Assembly: GCF_000350085.1 (NCBI RefSeq)
Contig: NZ_CAUM01000117.1
Coordinates: 18,693 to 82,692, forward strand
Origin: Mesorhizobium metallidurans STM 2683
Lineage (GTDB): Bacteria > Pseudomonadota > Alphaproteobacteria > Rhizobiales > Rhizobiaceae
Length of the DNA: 64,000 bases
Direction of reading: 5' to 3'
Part shown: positions 8,853 through 17,972 of the stretch, in pieces
How positions within the stretch are numbered: position 1 is the first letter of the stretch
Layout of the letters: each line of letters starts with the position of its first letter
Made by a program: the position numbers and the translations under genes
Notes under the pieces: generated by a model
The model's input: only the letters and a program-made list of their open reading frames with translations
Told to the model about the DNA's origin: nothing
Database searches by the model: none

Positions 8853-9308
8853 ATGAAGACAGCGAGAACAGCCATGAAGAGGAGCGACTCGAATGAAGGG
8901 GAAGCCTCTCCCTCCCAGTTGATGGATGCGAGAATCAGGGAGTTGGGCGATTGGCGGGGCGAGACGCTCGCCCGGATTCGGCATCTCATCAAGCAAGCCG
9001 ATCCCGAAGCGGTCGAGGAGTGGAAGTGGAGAGGGGTTCCGGTGTGGTCGCACGCCGGAATCATCTGCACCGGCGAGACCTGCAAGAATGTCGTGAAGAT
9101 GACCTTTGCCAAGGGCGCCTCGCTGGAGGATCCTTCGGGCCTCTTCAACTCCAGCCTCGAAGGCAACACCAGGCGCGCCATCGATATTCATGAAGCCGAC
9201 ACGATCGATGAAGAGGCGTTGAAGGCGCTCATTCGCGCCGCCGTGGCACTGAACATGTCGGCGCGAGCCCGCCCCGCCCGCTCTCGGAAAACGCCAAAGA
9301 GCGCCTGA
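8853..9308 (+). CDS. DUF1801 domain-containing protein, second copy
   Basis: A 151-residue DUF1801 protein with RIRHLIKQADPEAVEEWKWR, GVPVWSHAGIICTGETCKN, VVKMTFAKGASLEDPSGLFN and a final RRAIDIHEADTIDEEALKAL. It ends in a basic tail rich in Arg and Lys. The start could equally be the ATG at 8874. It is related to the preceding gene only at family level, so this looks like an old duplication or two subfamilies kept together. Last gene of the run. The 208 bases to the next gene (9309-9516) show nothing I can name. Confidence 0.75.
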   Translation: MKTARTAMKRSDSNEGEASPSQLMDARIRELGDWRGETLARIRHLIKQADPEAVEEWKWRGVPVWSHAGIICTGETCKNVVKMTFAKGASLEDPSGLFNSSLEGNTRRAIDIHEADTIDEEALKALIRAAVALNMSARARPARSRKTPKSA

Positions 9309-9516
9309 AAGCATTTCTATCCTCGCGTTATCGAAGCCGGCTCTTTGCGCACGACTGCGATCCGCAACTGTTCACAAAACGACGCAAATCACCTCTGCGG
9401 CAGGGCAGTATTTTATTGCATCTTGCCGCTATCCTCGGCAGAAGCGATCGGGGAGTGCGGGTGGAGAAGCGTGCGTCCTGACGGGCCGCAAATTTTACAG
9501 CCATGGGAGCACCTTC

Positions 9517-10419
9517 GTGACCAAAACAACCGCCTCAAATCCACTGGGTGTTCATGCTCTTGTGTGGGCTGGCGACACGTCGCGTCAGTCGATCGAAGTC
9601 GCCGTCGCCCGCACCTCCGAGTCTGGCTTCGACCTTCTCGAACTGTCGCTGCACGATCTCGACCGCCTGGACGTCGCTCATGCAAAGGGCTTGCTGCTTA
9701 ATGCGGGGCTCCACGTCGCCTGCTCGCGCGGCCTGGCCTTTGATGCGGACGTGTCCAACGAGGACACAGCGGTGGTGGAACGCGGCGCGCAATTGCTCAA
9801 GGCATCGCTCGATGCGACGGCGGGCCTCGGCGGCCGCGTGCTCACCGGCGCGCTCTACAGCGCCCTTGGCAAATACGGCTATCCGGTAAGCGCCCGCGGT
9901 CGCGCCAATGCAGTATCCGTGCTCCGCGACCTTGCCAAGGCCGCCTCGGCAGTCGATGTCGTGCTTGGCCTGGAGGTCTGCAATCGCTACGAGACAAACG
10001 TCGTCAATACGGCAAGACAGGCCCTCGAACTGGCCGACGACATCGGCGCCGACAACATCATGATCCACCTCGACACCTATCACATGAACATCGAGGAGGA
10101 CGACCTGGTGCGCCCGCTGCATTTGGTCGGCGACCGGCTCGGCTATGTGCATATCGGCGAGAACCATCGCGGTCTGCTGGGCTCCGGCCATATCGACTTC
10201 ACCGGCTTCTTCCATGCGCTCGACGACATTGGCTATCACGGGCCAATAACGTTCGAATCCTTCTCGTCTGCGGTGGTGGCGCCGGGACTGTCGCACGATC
10301 TGGCGATCTGGCGGGATCTGTGGACCGACGGCGGCGCGATCGCCTTGCATGCCCGCCAGTTCGCCGCATCCCAGATCGAGGCGGCGAAGGCCAGGCCAAG
10401 TTCGGGCGAGCGACGCTAG
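9517..10419 (+). CDS. ketose 3-epimerase (D-tagatose/D-psicose 3-epimerase-like)
   Basis: TIM-barrel sugar isomerase, probably catalysing C3 epimerisation of a free ketose with a divalent metal. The metal and substrate motifs of the ketose 3-epimerase family are present: Glu in GLEVCNRYETNVVNT, Asp and His in HLDTYHMNIEEDD, His in YVHIGENHRGLLGSGHIDF and Glu in ITFESFS. Length 300 aa is usual. It starts with GTG preceded by GGGAGC. It stands alone in front of the deaminase gene. D-tagatose, D-psicose (allulose) or another ketose could be the substrate; sequence alone does not decide. Confidence 0.82.
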   Translation: MTKTTASNPLGVHALVWAGDTSRQSIEVAVARTSESGFDLLELSLHDLDRLDVAHAKGLLLNAGLHVACSRGLAFDADVSNEDTAVVERGAQLLKASLDATAGLGGRVLTGALYSALGKYGYPVSARGRANAVSVLRDLAKAASAVDVVLGLEVCNRYETNVVNTARQALELADDIGADNIMIHLDTYHMNIEEDDLVRPLHLVGDRLGYVHIGENHRGLLGSGHIDFTGFFHALDDIGYHGPITFESFSSAVVAPGLSHDLAIWRDLWTDGGAIALHARQFAASQIEAAKARPSSGERR

Positions 10420-10457
10420 ACCGATTTTGTGGTGCTGCGAACAGCGAGAACCAATCG

Positions 10458-10943
10458 ATGACCGGGAAGGCCATGCCTATCGACCACGAGTATTTTCTGC
10501 GCCAGGCCTTCAAGGTCGCGATCCGGGCTCAGGAAACCGGCAACCATCCCTTCGGCGCGATCCTGGTCGGACCGGACGGCAGCGTGCTGATGGAGCAGGA
10601 GAACGCTTTCAATCCGACCCGCGACATGACCGGTCATGCCGAGCGCGTGCTGATGACCCGGGCTTCGCAAGGCTACGAGCCCGCTTACCTGCGCCAATGC
10701 ACCATGTACACGTCAGCCGAACCCTGTGCGATGTGCGCAGGCGCCGCCTATTGGGCGGGCATTGGCCGGGTCGTCTATGGGCTCGGCGAAAGTGAGCTGA
10801 AGGCGATCACCGGCAATCATCCGGAAAACCCGACCCTCGACCTGCCCTGCCGGACGGTTTTCGAAGCCGGTCAGCGCACTGTCGAGGTCATCGGGCCGAT
10901 GCTGGTCGAAGAAGCCGCGAAAATGCACGAGGGTGTCTGGTAG
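10458..10943 (+). CDS. nucleoside/guanine-type deaminase (CDA fold)
   Basis: Zinc-dependent deaminase of the cytidine-deaminase fold. The zinc and catalytic motifs are HAERV (near residue 63) and PCAMCAGAAYW, and the sequence between them is of the guanine deaminase/tRNA-adenosine deaminase branch. At 161 residues it fits small nucleobase or nucleoside deaminases. The start is uncertain: ATG 10458 or ATG 10473, the latter sitting only 2-3 bases after a GGGAAGG. Interesting in a window with two BMP importers and nucleoside hydrolases, but it carries none of their operators. The 165 bases after it hold no visible gene. Confidence 0.82.
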   Translation: MTGKAMPIDHEYFLRQAFKVAIRAQETGNHPFGAILVGPDGSVLMEQENAFNPTRDMTGHAERVLMTRASQGYEPAYLRQCTMYTSAEPCAMCAGAAYWAGIGRVVYGLGESELKAITGNHPENPTLDLPCRTVFEAGQRTVEVIGPMLVEEAAKMHEGVW

Positions 10944-11108
10944 GGCTCAGCTTAATCCCCGAGCAGGCGCCGCTACCAGTGTCCGAGTGCAACTGGCGCC
11001 AGCGATATGCATGGCGCGAGCCGCTAGTCCGATCACCCATGTGAAATGACGTTGTTGCACTCAAGGCTTACTGCTGTACCTTCAAAGGTTGTGGAGGTGT
11101 GAGCTCTT

Positions 11109-13787
11109 ATGCTGCTTGAGCGAGAGGGGCCGCTTGGAACGTTGTTGGCCCGGGCCGAGAGAGCCGCGGCCGGACACGGCGCGACCGTGCTGGTGGACGG
11201 CGAAGCGGGCGTTGGCAAGACTTCGCTCCTGCGCGAATTCGCTGAGGAGGCCGACGGGAATTGCCGGGTGCTGTGGGGCTGGTGCGAGGCGCTCTTTACA
11301 CCACGCCCGCTCGGTCCTCTTCAGGACATGGCGCACCTGCTACACCCTCGCGTGGCGGCGCTGCTCGAGGAGACCGCGGCGCCGGAGCGGCTTTTCCCGG
11401 CATTGTTGAGCGCGCTTCAGCACACCAAGGGCACGACCGTGCTTATCTTCGAGGATATGCATTGGGCTGATAATGCGACACTTGACCTGGTAAGATACCT
11501 CGGTCGCCGCGTCTCCCTGCTTCGTACAATGCTGGTGCTCAGCATGCGCAGGGACGAGATAAGTGCCGATCATCCTCTGACCCACGTGCTCGGCGACCTT
11601 CCGTCCGCCTCGGTGCGCCGCCTGACGCTGGAACCGCTGTCTTCCCAGGCAGTGACAGTGTTGGCCGAGCAGGCCGGCCGCTCCGCCGACGGGCTTTATC
11701 GCATTACCGAGGGCAATCCCTTCTTCGTCACCGAGCTCCTGTCCAGCAGTGAGGCCGAACCGGGGCGCGTGCCCGATTCCATACGCGACGCGGTCTGGTC
11801 GCGCCTGTCACGCCTGACGCCCGGAGAGCGCGAGGTGCTGGAGGTCATGAGCATTATGCCGGGCAGCGTCGAGCCATGGCTGATCCGGTCACTTCTCGGG
11901 GACGAGGCCGAGGCTCTCGTGGACCGGTGCGTGGGGCGTGGATTGCTGCGGCGGGACGGTCAGGGCGCGCTGACGTTTCGCCACGAGCTTGCCAGGGAAG
12001 CCACCCTCGACCGCCTCGCTCCGTCTCTCCAACGGTCGCTTCATGCGAAAGTCGAAGCGGCACTCTCCGAGCTTCCGGCGGCGCAGGCAAGCGCTCTGCT
12101 TTGGCGACGGGTACACCATGCCGGGGGCGCCGACAACGGCGAACGCGTACTGGAGCTCGCGCCGCGGGCCGCCCGGCAGGCCGCGCGTCTGGGCGCGCAT
12201 CGAGAGGCAGCTTCACATCTGGCGACCGCGCTGAGATACGTTTCAGGGGCGCCGTCGGCGCTGGCAGCCCAGCTTTGTGAAGACTGGGCCTACGAGGCGG
12301 GCCTGTCACTGTTCGTCTATGATGAAATCATCGAGGCACGGCATCGCGCGATTGCGATCTGGCGGGAGCTTGGGCGCATCGATAAGGTCGGTGCCAATCT
12401 GCGCTGGCTGTCGCGTCTCCACTGGCGCCGCGGAGAGGGTCAGGAGGCGGAAGACCACGCGGATCAGGCGGTGCGCGAAGTGGAGACTCTGCCGCCCGGG
12501 CCGGAACTGGCGATGGCCTACAGCACGCGCTCGCAGCTCCACATGCTGCATTATCGCTTTGATGAAGCAATCGATTGGGGCTCGCGCGCGATCGCGCTGG
12601 CCGATCAATTGGGCGAAGTCGAAACACGCGTCCACGCTTTGAACAATGTCGGCACCTCTCTCCTGTTCGCTGACCGTCCGGGCGGCCGCGAACGGCTGGA
12701 GGAGAGCCTCGCGCTGGCACTCGAACACGGGTTTCACGACCATGCGTCGCGAGCCTATACCAACTTCGCCGAAGGCGCGGTGGTGTCCAAGGACTTCGCC
12801 CTGGCCGAACGGCTGCTCGCGGAAGGGACGGCGTATTGCGCAAGGCATGACCTCGATTCGGCGGCGCAATACCTGCTCGGCCGGCAGGCACAGCTTCGTA
12901 CCGAGCAGGGCCGCTTTCGCGAGGCCGAGACGATTGCCCAGGGCGTCATGAACCTGGAGCGCCTGCCGATGGTTATGCACCTGCCGGCTCTGACGGAACT
13001 CGGCAGGGCGCGGGTCCGGCTGGGTGAACCCGGTGGCGCGGCCCTGCTGGAGCAGGCACTCCAGGAGGGTCTGTCGACCGGCGAGGCTCAACGCGTCATA
13101 CCCGTTCGCCTGGCGCTGGCCGAGGCCGCTTGGCTTGCCGAGGAGCCCGACGCCGGCCGCGAGCAACTGACGGCCCTCGCCGAAATGGACCTCGACAATT
13201 TCCGTCCCTGGGATGTCGGCGAACTGGCAATCTGGTGGCAGCGCTGCGGGATGGCGGGATCGCTGCCGGTGCCGGCCGCCCGCATTCCCTTGCCGCGAGC
13301 ACTGGAACTTCGCGGCGACCCGACGGCGGCTTCGGCCGAATGGTCCCGCCTGGGTCTTCCCTATGAGTCGGCGCTCGCTCTCATGCAGGTCCGCGGAAGC
13401 GATGCCGGCGCGGCGCTGGCTCGCGCCGTAACTACATTCGAGGGCCTCGAAGCGCGCCCAGCGGCAGTGCTGGCGCGAAAGCTGGCGCAGCGCATTGGAG
13501 CCGCCGGTCAACTGCCGAAGCAGCGCCGGGGGCCGTACGCCGTGGCCAGGCAGCACCCGCTAGGCCTGACGAGGCAAGAACAACAGGTGCTCACAATGAT
13601 CGCTCAAGGTTTGGGCAACAAGGAGGCGGCACGGCGCCTGTCGCGCTCGCCGCGGACAATCGAGCACCAGGTTTCCGCCGTGCTCGGCAAATTCAGCGCG
13701 GCAAACCGGATGGAAATTCTGCTCCGCCTTCGCGGCGAGCCCTGGCTTTTGCCGCCGGCGGACGCCCTGCAAGCCCGTGAAAATTAG
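11109..13787 (+). CDS. LuxR-family regulator with N-terminal AAA/STAND ATPase
   Basis: An 892-residue signal-responsive activator. The N-terminus is a STAND-type ATPase with Walker A GEAGVGKTS (residues 31-39) and Walker B VLIFED (about 111-116) followed by MHWAD. The middle 450 residues are helical and TPR-like (many A/E/L-rich repeats). The C-terminus (last about 65 residues) is a LuxR helix-turn-helix with LTRQEQQVLTMIAQGLGNKE and SPRTIEHQVSAVLGKF. GGAGGTG at 11093-11099 fits the ATG. The gene stands alone, so its targets are not evident. Length and order match the MalT-like large ATP-binding LuxR regulators. Confidence 0.9.
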   Translation: MLLEREGPLGTLLARAERAAAGHGATVLVDGEAGVGKTSLLREFAEEADGNCRVLWGWCEALFTPRPLGPLQDMAHLLHPRVAALLEETAAPERLFPALLSALQHTKGTTVLIFEDMHWADNATLDLVRYLGRRVSLLRTMLVLSMRRDEISADHPLTHVLGDLPSASVRRLTLEPLSSQAVTVLAEQAGRSADGLYRITEGNPFFVTELLSSSEAEPGRVPDSIRDAVWSRLSRLTPGEREVLEVMSIMPGSVEPWLIRSLLGDEAEALVDRCVGRGLLRRDGQGALTFRHELAREATLDRLAPSLQRSLHAKVEAALSELPAAQASALLWRRVHHAGGADNGERVLELAPRAARQAARLGAHREAASHLATALRYVSGAPSALAAQLCEDWAYEAGLSLFVYDEIIEARHRAIAIWRELGRIDKVGANLRWLSRLHWRRGEGQEAEDHADQAVREVETLPPGPELAMAYSTRSQLHMLHYRFDEAIDWGSRAIALADQLGEVETRVHALNNVGTSLLFADRPGGRERLEESLALALEHGFHDHASRAYTNFAEGAVVSKDFALAERLLAEGTAYCARHDLDSAAQYLLGRQAQLRTEQGRFREAETIAQGVMNLERLPMVMHLPALTELGRARVRLGEPGGAALLEQALQEGLSTGEAQRVIPVRLALAEAAWLAEEPDAGREQLTALAEMDLDNFRPWDVGELAIWWQRCGMAGSLPVPAARIPLPRALELRGDPTAASAEWSRLGLPYESALALMQVRGSDAGAALARAVTTFEGLEARPAAVLARKLAQRIGAAGQLPKQRRGPYAVARQHPLGLTRQEQQVLTMIAQGLGNKEAARRLSRSPRTIEHQVSAVLGKFSAANRMEILLRLRGEPWLLPPADALQAREN

Positions 13788-14248
13788 GCAAGCTCGCGAA
13801 AACCGGAAAGATCGGTTGCCAGGAAACCAAGCGACCGTGCCGATGTGCGCGGATGCCGCCATCGGAGCCGCCGCCGACCGCATGGCGATACCGCTGCGTA
13901 CAAAACGCGTCGTTCCTGACGAACGCCTGTCCGCTGGAACCGCACGAAACTTAGGTAGTTCCCGCAAAGGCAAGAACATGCCCGCGAAAACCGGGAAACC
14001 GGCTGCCTAAAAATGGGTGATGGCACCGATTTGCGTGCCCGCCGGCACGCATAGAGTTGGGCTCGCAGCGTGGAAGACTTCCCAAGATCATCCACGCCTT
14101 CCTGATCCGAAGGAAGAGGGCAGTGGGGTGAGGCGCAGGAAGCCGCCGACGGCGTCGAAATCGCGCGCCGTCGGCGGGTGCCCGCACCGATCCTTCAAGT
14201 CGGGAGCGCTGCCCCTCTGCGATCCACGCGTGATCAGGAGGGAATGCC
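13788..14248. other. 461-base intergenic region with repeats, no gene seen
   Basis: No coding region is convincing here; the short open frames lack family features. It contains an imperfect direct repeat (13795-13820 and 13983-14007), both copies beginning CGCGAAAACCGG and ending in CGG[T/C]TGCC, and a perfect 12-base hairpin at 14143-14177. The hairpin lies about 70 bases before the LysE start and is not followed by a T run. Confidence 0.5.
14143..14177. repeat. 12-bp perfect inverted repeat
   Basis: CCGCCGACGGCG (14143-14154) is repeated as its exact reverse complement at 14166-14177 with an 11-base loop. There is no poly-T tail, so it is not a classical terminator. It could be a 5'-leader structure for the LysE gene or a small palindromic repeat. 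Confidence 0.6.
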
Positions 14249-14875
14249 GTGTCAAGCTCGCTTCTTTTGTCGACGGCCATGTTTCAATTCCTGGCGGCCT
14301 ACACGGTGATCGTGATCACGCCCGGGCCCATCGGGCTCGCGACCGGCAGCCTTGCCTCCCTGCACGGCTTCGCCAGGACGATCCCGCTCCTGGCGGGCAT
14401 CGGCGTCGGAACCGCCGTTCTGGCGACCTTGGTGGCATTCGGCGCCATTCACCTCGCCGAATCCCTGTCGATGCCGACGGTCAAGATCGCGGGCGCGACG
14501 GTCCTTGGCTGGATGGCACTGCGCATCGCCAGAACGGCGCCGCCTGCCACCGGTGAAGCGCCTCGCAAACGGCAGACCGAATTGTTTGCCGGAGGTTTTC
14601 TCATCAGCTTTCTTTCGCCTGAAGCTGCCACCTTCTTCGCCGTCGTCTTCCTGGGGCTGATGCTGCCGATCCAGAATTCGAGCGAGGTGCTCATGGTGGC
14701 TGCCGTCGTCGCGATCTTCGATATAGGCTGGTATGGCTTTCTAGCCATTGTCCTTTCGCGTCCGGTCGTGCGCGCTGCCGCGGTGCGGCGTCACCGCGCC
14801 ATCTCCCGGGCGGCTGGGGCAGTGCTCGCAATCCTGGCCCTCGTCTCGGCCCTATCCGCCTTTCCATCCGACTGA
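14249..14875 (+). CDS. LysE/RhtB-family amino-acid exporter
   Basis: Six-helix inner-membrane exporter of the LysE superfamily, 208 aa. The family hallmark YTVIVITPGPIGLATGSLAS lies near residue 18, followed by hydrophobic segments near 45-68, 72-95, 118-140, 145-170 and 185-205. GTG start with AGGAGGG about seven bases upstream. Members export amino acids or related small molecules; the substrate cannot be read from sequence. Confidence 0.88.
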   Translation: MSSSLLLSTAMFQFLAAYTVIVITPGPIGLATGSLASLHGFARTIPLLAGIGVGTAVLATLVAFGAIHLAESLSMPTVKIAGATVLGWMALRIARTAPPATGEAPRKRQTELFAGGFLISFLSPEAATFFAVVFLGLMLPIQNSSEVLMVAAVVAIFDIGWYGFLAIVLSRPVVRAAAVRRHRAISRAAGAVLAILALVSALSAFPSD

Positions 14876-14980
14876 GACGGACGTTTCGCGGCTATTCAGG
14901 TGGCCGACGACCTCTGGGTTTGCCGGCCCTGTGCCACAGCGAGGTATCCACTCGGACCGACATCCGATCCCCGTTGAGGG

Positions 14981-15013
14981 GAATTCAAACCATGCCGGTC
15001 ACGGTTCGAATTC
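14981..15013. terminator. inverted repeat between convergent genes
   Basis: GAATTCAAACC (14981-14991) pairs with GGTTCGAATTC (15003-15013), 10 of 11 positions, loop of 11 bases. It lies between the end of LysE and the end of the nucleoside hydrolase, only three bases past the hydrolase stop. Probably a stem that ends or protects the hydrolase operon transcript; there is no T run, so termination is only inferred. Confidence 0.35.
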
Positions 15014-15016
15014 GGC

Positions 15017-15949
15017 CTAATCCCGCAGCAGGTCGAACATCAGTTTGAAGAAGCGGTCCGCATCGACTTCGTGCGCGATGCGGGCATTGTCCTGTTCGCC
15101 ACGCTCACCCCAGAAATCGGCAACGGTCGCGCCGAATGCGTAGGTGCCCGATAAGTTGACGCCGATATGGGCGGGACGCGTGCGAACCAGTGTTGGGTCG
15201 ATGGCCAGCGCCAGCACCAGAGGATCGTGCATCGCCCCACCGACGCCCATCGAGTTGCGATGCAGCTTCTCGTAGAACAGCAGCCAGTCGTTGACGAGCC
15301 GGCCGAGCGGCGTGTCGATCGTCGCCAGTTCGGCATATTGCGGCGCCTCGATCAGAACCTGCATGGTGACATCGAGGCCGACCATCAGGATCGGCACGCT
15401 ACTGTCCAGGACGATCTTCAGCGCTTCCGGGTCGCAGAAGGCATTGAACTCGGTCGGCGTGATGATCTCGCTCCTGCGATAGAACACGCCGCCCATCCAG
15501 ATCAGTTCCTTGATCTTGGGCAGCACGTCGCGATGCTTCAGGATCAAAAGGCCGATATTGCTCAGCGGTCCGGTGGCGACCACCAGGATCGGCTCGGGCG
15601 CGGCGCGCAGCGTGTCGGCGAGGAAATCGACGGCATGCTGCTCGACCGGCTTGATTGTGGCCTGCGGCAGATAGGGCGAGCCTTCGAGACCGCTCGGCCC
15701 GTCGGCGGTACCGAGCACCAGGGGCCGCGCCAATGGACGGTGGCAGCCCTGCGCCACCGGCACGTCGCCGGCGCCGATGAATTCGAGGATGCGCAGCGCA
15801 TTGGTCGTCGTCTTCTCGACCTCGGCGTTGCCGCAGGTCGTGGTGACGCCGAGCAGTTTGATGGCCGGTGAGCGATGCGCCATGACCAGCGCAATGGCAT
15901 CGTCGTGGCCGGGGTCGCAATCGAACAGGATGGGAGTGGCAATGGTCAT
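15017..15949 (-). CDS. nucleoside hydrolase (IUNH family), copy 2
   Basis: Hydrolyses the N-glycosidic bond of nucleosides to base plus ribose. The calcium-binding signature DCDPGHDD sits near residue 9. Also present are GVTTTCGNAEVEKTTTNALR, VATGPLSNIGLL and EFNAFCDPEALKIVL, all in family positions. Length is 310 aa from the ATG at 15949, which has GAGGGA nine bases upstream; a GTG at 15964 overlapping the previous stop is the alternative start. Last gene of the operon BMP importer-hydrolase-hydrolase. Cytoplasmic, no signal peptide. Purine versus pyrimidine preference cannot be decided. Confidence 0.88.
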   Translation of the reverse strand: MTIATPILFDCDPGHDDAIALVMAHRSPAIKLLGVTTTCGNAEVEKTTTNALRILEFIGAGDVPVAQGCHRPLARPLVLGTADGPSGLEGSPYLPQATIKPVEQHAVDFLADTLRAAPEPILVVATGPLSNIGLLILKHRDVLPKIKELIWMGGVFYRRSEIITPTEFNAFCDPEALKIVLDSSVPILMVGLDVTMQVLIEAPQYAELATIDTPLGRLVNDWLLFYEKLHRNSMGVGGAMHDPLVLALAIDPTLVRTRPAHIGVNLSGTYAFGATVADFWGERGEQDNARIAHEVDADRFFKLMFDLLRD

Positions 15950-15960
15950 CGTATCGTCCC

Positions 15961-16974
15961 TCACGCCGCCCGTTCGTATCGCGCGACAGTCTGCTTGAAC
16001 ATGTTGAGGAAGCGCCGGCCGTCGAGGTCGGTGCAGATGCGCGTGGTCTTCGGCCCGCCACCGGGCAGCAATTGCCGGCCGCGATGGGCGACGGTCTGTC
16101 CGCGCGCAATGCGCCCATCCAGCACGACATCGACGAACAGCGGCTCGGTCATGGTGGCAAGGCCAGGATCGAACGCCAGTGCCACGGTGATCACATCGTC
16201 CATCGGGAAGCCGACCAGATCGAAGAACTCGCGCCAGATGTCGATATAGATCGGGAAACTGTCGGCGATCATCTCGAAGACCGGATTATCCCTGGCGAGC
16301 GCTTGCATGTCGGCGATGTCGTCGCGCGTCAGCATCGAGGCGGCGACGCGGTTGTCCTCGCAGATATCGAGCGGCACCAGGATCTTGTCGACGTCGGCGT
16401 TCAGCACGATGCGCGAGGCCTCTGGGTCGGCCCAGATGTTGTATTCCGACAGCGGCGTCATGTTGCCTGGGGTCTGGAAATTGCCGCCGAGCACCAGCAG
16501 ACGCTTCAGCGCAACCGTAAGCAGGGGCTCCTGCAGCAGCGCCATCGCCGCATTGGTCAGCGGGCCTGTGGTCACCAGCGTGATCTCGCCGGGATTGGCC
16601 ATGACCGTGTCGATGATGAAGTCGACGGCGTGACCTGGAGTTGCCTGACGGGACGGTGTCGGCGCCGGCGGATTGAACTTCTTCAGGCGGTCGCCGAAGC
16701 GGGCGACGAGCCGTTTTTCGAAGTGGACCGGCGCCTCCATGTCGGCCTTGGCGTTGCCGACGATCGGTCGCCACGCGCCGGCATGAACCGGGATGTCGTC
16801 GCGTCCGGCAAGCGCCAGCGTGTTGAGGGCGACGTTGGTGACCTGCTCGATCGGTCCGGCTGCGCCCGTCACGGTGGTGACGCCCTCAAGCTTCAGTTTT
16901 GGATTCGCCGCGGCAAACAGCACGGCGAGAATGTCGTCGCCGGCAGAATCCACGTCGAGGATTATGCGTTCCAT
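15961..16974 (-). CDS. nucleoside hydrolase-like protein (IUNH family), copy 1
   Basis: Second member of the inosine-uridine nucleoside hydrolase family in this operon, 337 aa. The N-terminal metal loop reads DVDSAGDD: the four aspartates are kept but the usual Pro-Gly is Ser-Ala. Further family stretches are GVTTVTGAAGPIEQVTNVAL, VTTGPLTNAAMALL and EYNIWADPEASRIVL. Start chosen at ATG 16974 because AAGGA precedes it by seven bases; ATG 16989 overlaps the permease stop and is possible. It probably has a different nucleoside or N-riboside preference from the following copy. Confidence 0.85.
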   Translation of the reverse strand: MERIILDVDSAGDDILAVLFAAANPKLKLEGVTTVTGAAGPIEQVTNVALNTLALAGRDDIPVHAGAWRPIVGNAKADMEAPVHFEKRLVARFGDRLKKFNPPAPTPSRQATPGHAVDFIIDTVMANPGEITLVTTGPLTNAAMALLQEPLLTVALKRLLVLGGNFQTPGNMTPLSEYNIWADPEASRIVLNADVDKILVPLDICEDNRVAASMLTRDDIADMQALARDNPVFEMIADSFPIYIDIWREFFDLVGFPMDDVITVALAFDPGLATMTEPLFVDVVLDGRIARGQTVAHRGRQLLPGGGPKTTRICTDLDGRRFLNMFKQTVARYERAA

Positions 16975-16985
16975 GGAAAGTTCCT

Positions 16986-17972
16986 TCATAAGGGATGTTT
17001 GCCGTCAGGCCCGGTGTTTCTGTCCGTCGACAACAATCTCTGCATCGAGGCCAACGTCTCGGCGATGATCTTCGGCCGCGCGCGATAGGAGAGCGCGAAC
17101 AATGCCGTGAGCGCGACGACATAGGGTACGGTGAGAACCAGGTAGGACGGATAGCCGAATGTCTGCAGGCGCAGCGAGGAGGCATCGGCGAAGCCGAACA
17201 GCAGGCAGCCGGCCAGCACCTTCAGCGGATCGCCATTGGAAAAGATCAGGATGGCGACCGCCATGAAACCGCGGCCCGACGACATGTTTTCGGTGAACAT
17301 GGTGATGTAGCCGAGCGACAGATGTGCACCGGCAAGGCCCGCCAGCAATCCGCACAGCAGCGAGGCGATGTAGCGGACGCGGGTGATCGAGATGCCGAGC
17401 GCCTCGGCGGCCTCGGGCTTTTCGCCGACGACGCGAATATAGAGCCCGAGCCGGGTGCGGTTGTAGAACAGCACCAGCAGCGGCACCGCGATGAAGGCGA
17501 CATAGACGATCGGCGTGAAGCCGGAGATCAGCGGCGCCCATGAGCCGAGAACGGCCCGGGCGCCGGGCAATTGGACTTTCGGCAGGCCGACGATGCCTTG
17601 ACCGACGATCGAGCCACGCGTGCCGAAGATCGCTTTCATCAGCGAGATCGTCATGCCGCCGGCAAGGATGTTGAGCGCCAGCCCGACGACCACTTCATTG
17701 GCCCGGAAGCTCACCACCAGGACGGCGAAGACGAGGGCAAATACGAGTGCGGCAGCGACCCCGCACGCAACGCCGGCGAATGCCGAACCCGTCCAGATCG
17801 AGCCGAGGACGGCGAAGAAGGCGCCTGCCAGCATCTGGCCTTCGAGGCCGATGTTGAAGATGCCGGCCTTGGTGGTGAACGAGCCCCCGAGCGCGACCAG
17901 AAGAATGGGCGCGGTGGTCCGAAGCGTCGCCGCGATCAACGCGACATTGACGAGCTTGTCTAGAATTTCCAT
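16986..17972 (-). CDS. BMP-type ABC importer permease (second system), B
   Basis: Inner-membrane permease of the ribose/nucleoside branch, 328 aa, with the hallmark TTKAGIFNIGLEGQMLAGAF near residue 34 and eight or more hydrophobic segments. Its ATG overlaps the end of the upstream permease by 13 bases, and its stop overlaps one possible start of the nucleoside hydrolase. The frame stays open upstream, but that part is the shadow of the other permease. Confidence 0.9.
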   Translation of the reverse strand: MEILDKLVNVALIAATLRTTAPILLVALGGSFTTKAGIFNIGLEGQMLAGAFFAVLGSIWTGSAFAGVACGVAAALVFALVFAVLVVSFRANEVVVGLALNILAGGMTISLMKAIFGTRGSIVGQGIVGLPKVQLPGARAVLGSWAPLISGFTPIVYVAFIAVPLLVLFYNRTRLGLYIRVVGEKPEAAEALGISITRVRYIASLLCGLLAGLAGAHLSLGYITMFTENMSSGRGFMAVAILIFSNGDPLKVLAGCLLFGFADASSLRLQTFGYPSYLVLTVPYVVALTALFALSYRARPKIIAETLASMQRLLSTDRNTGPDGKHPL

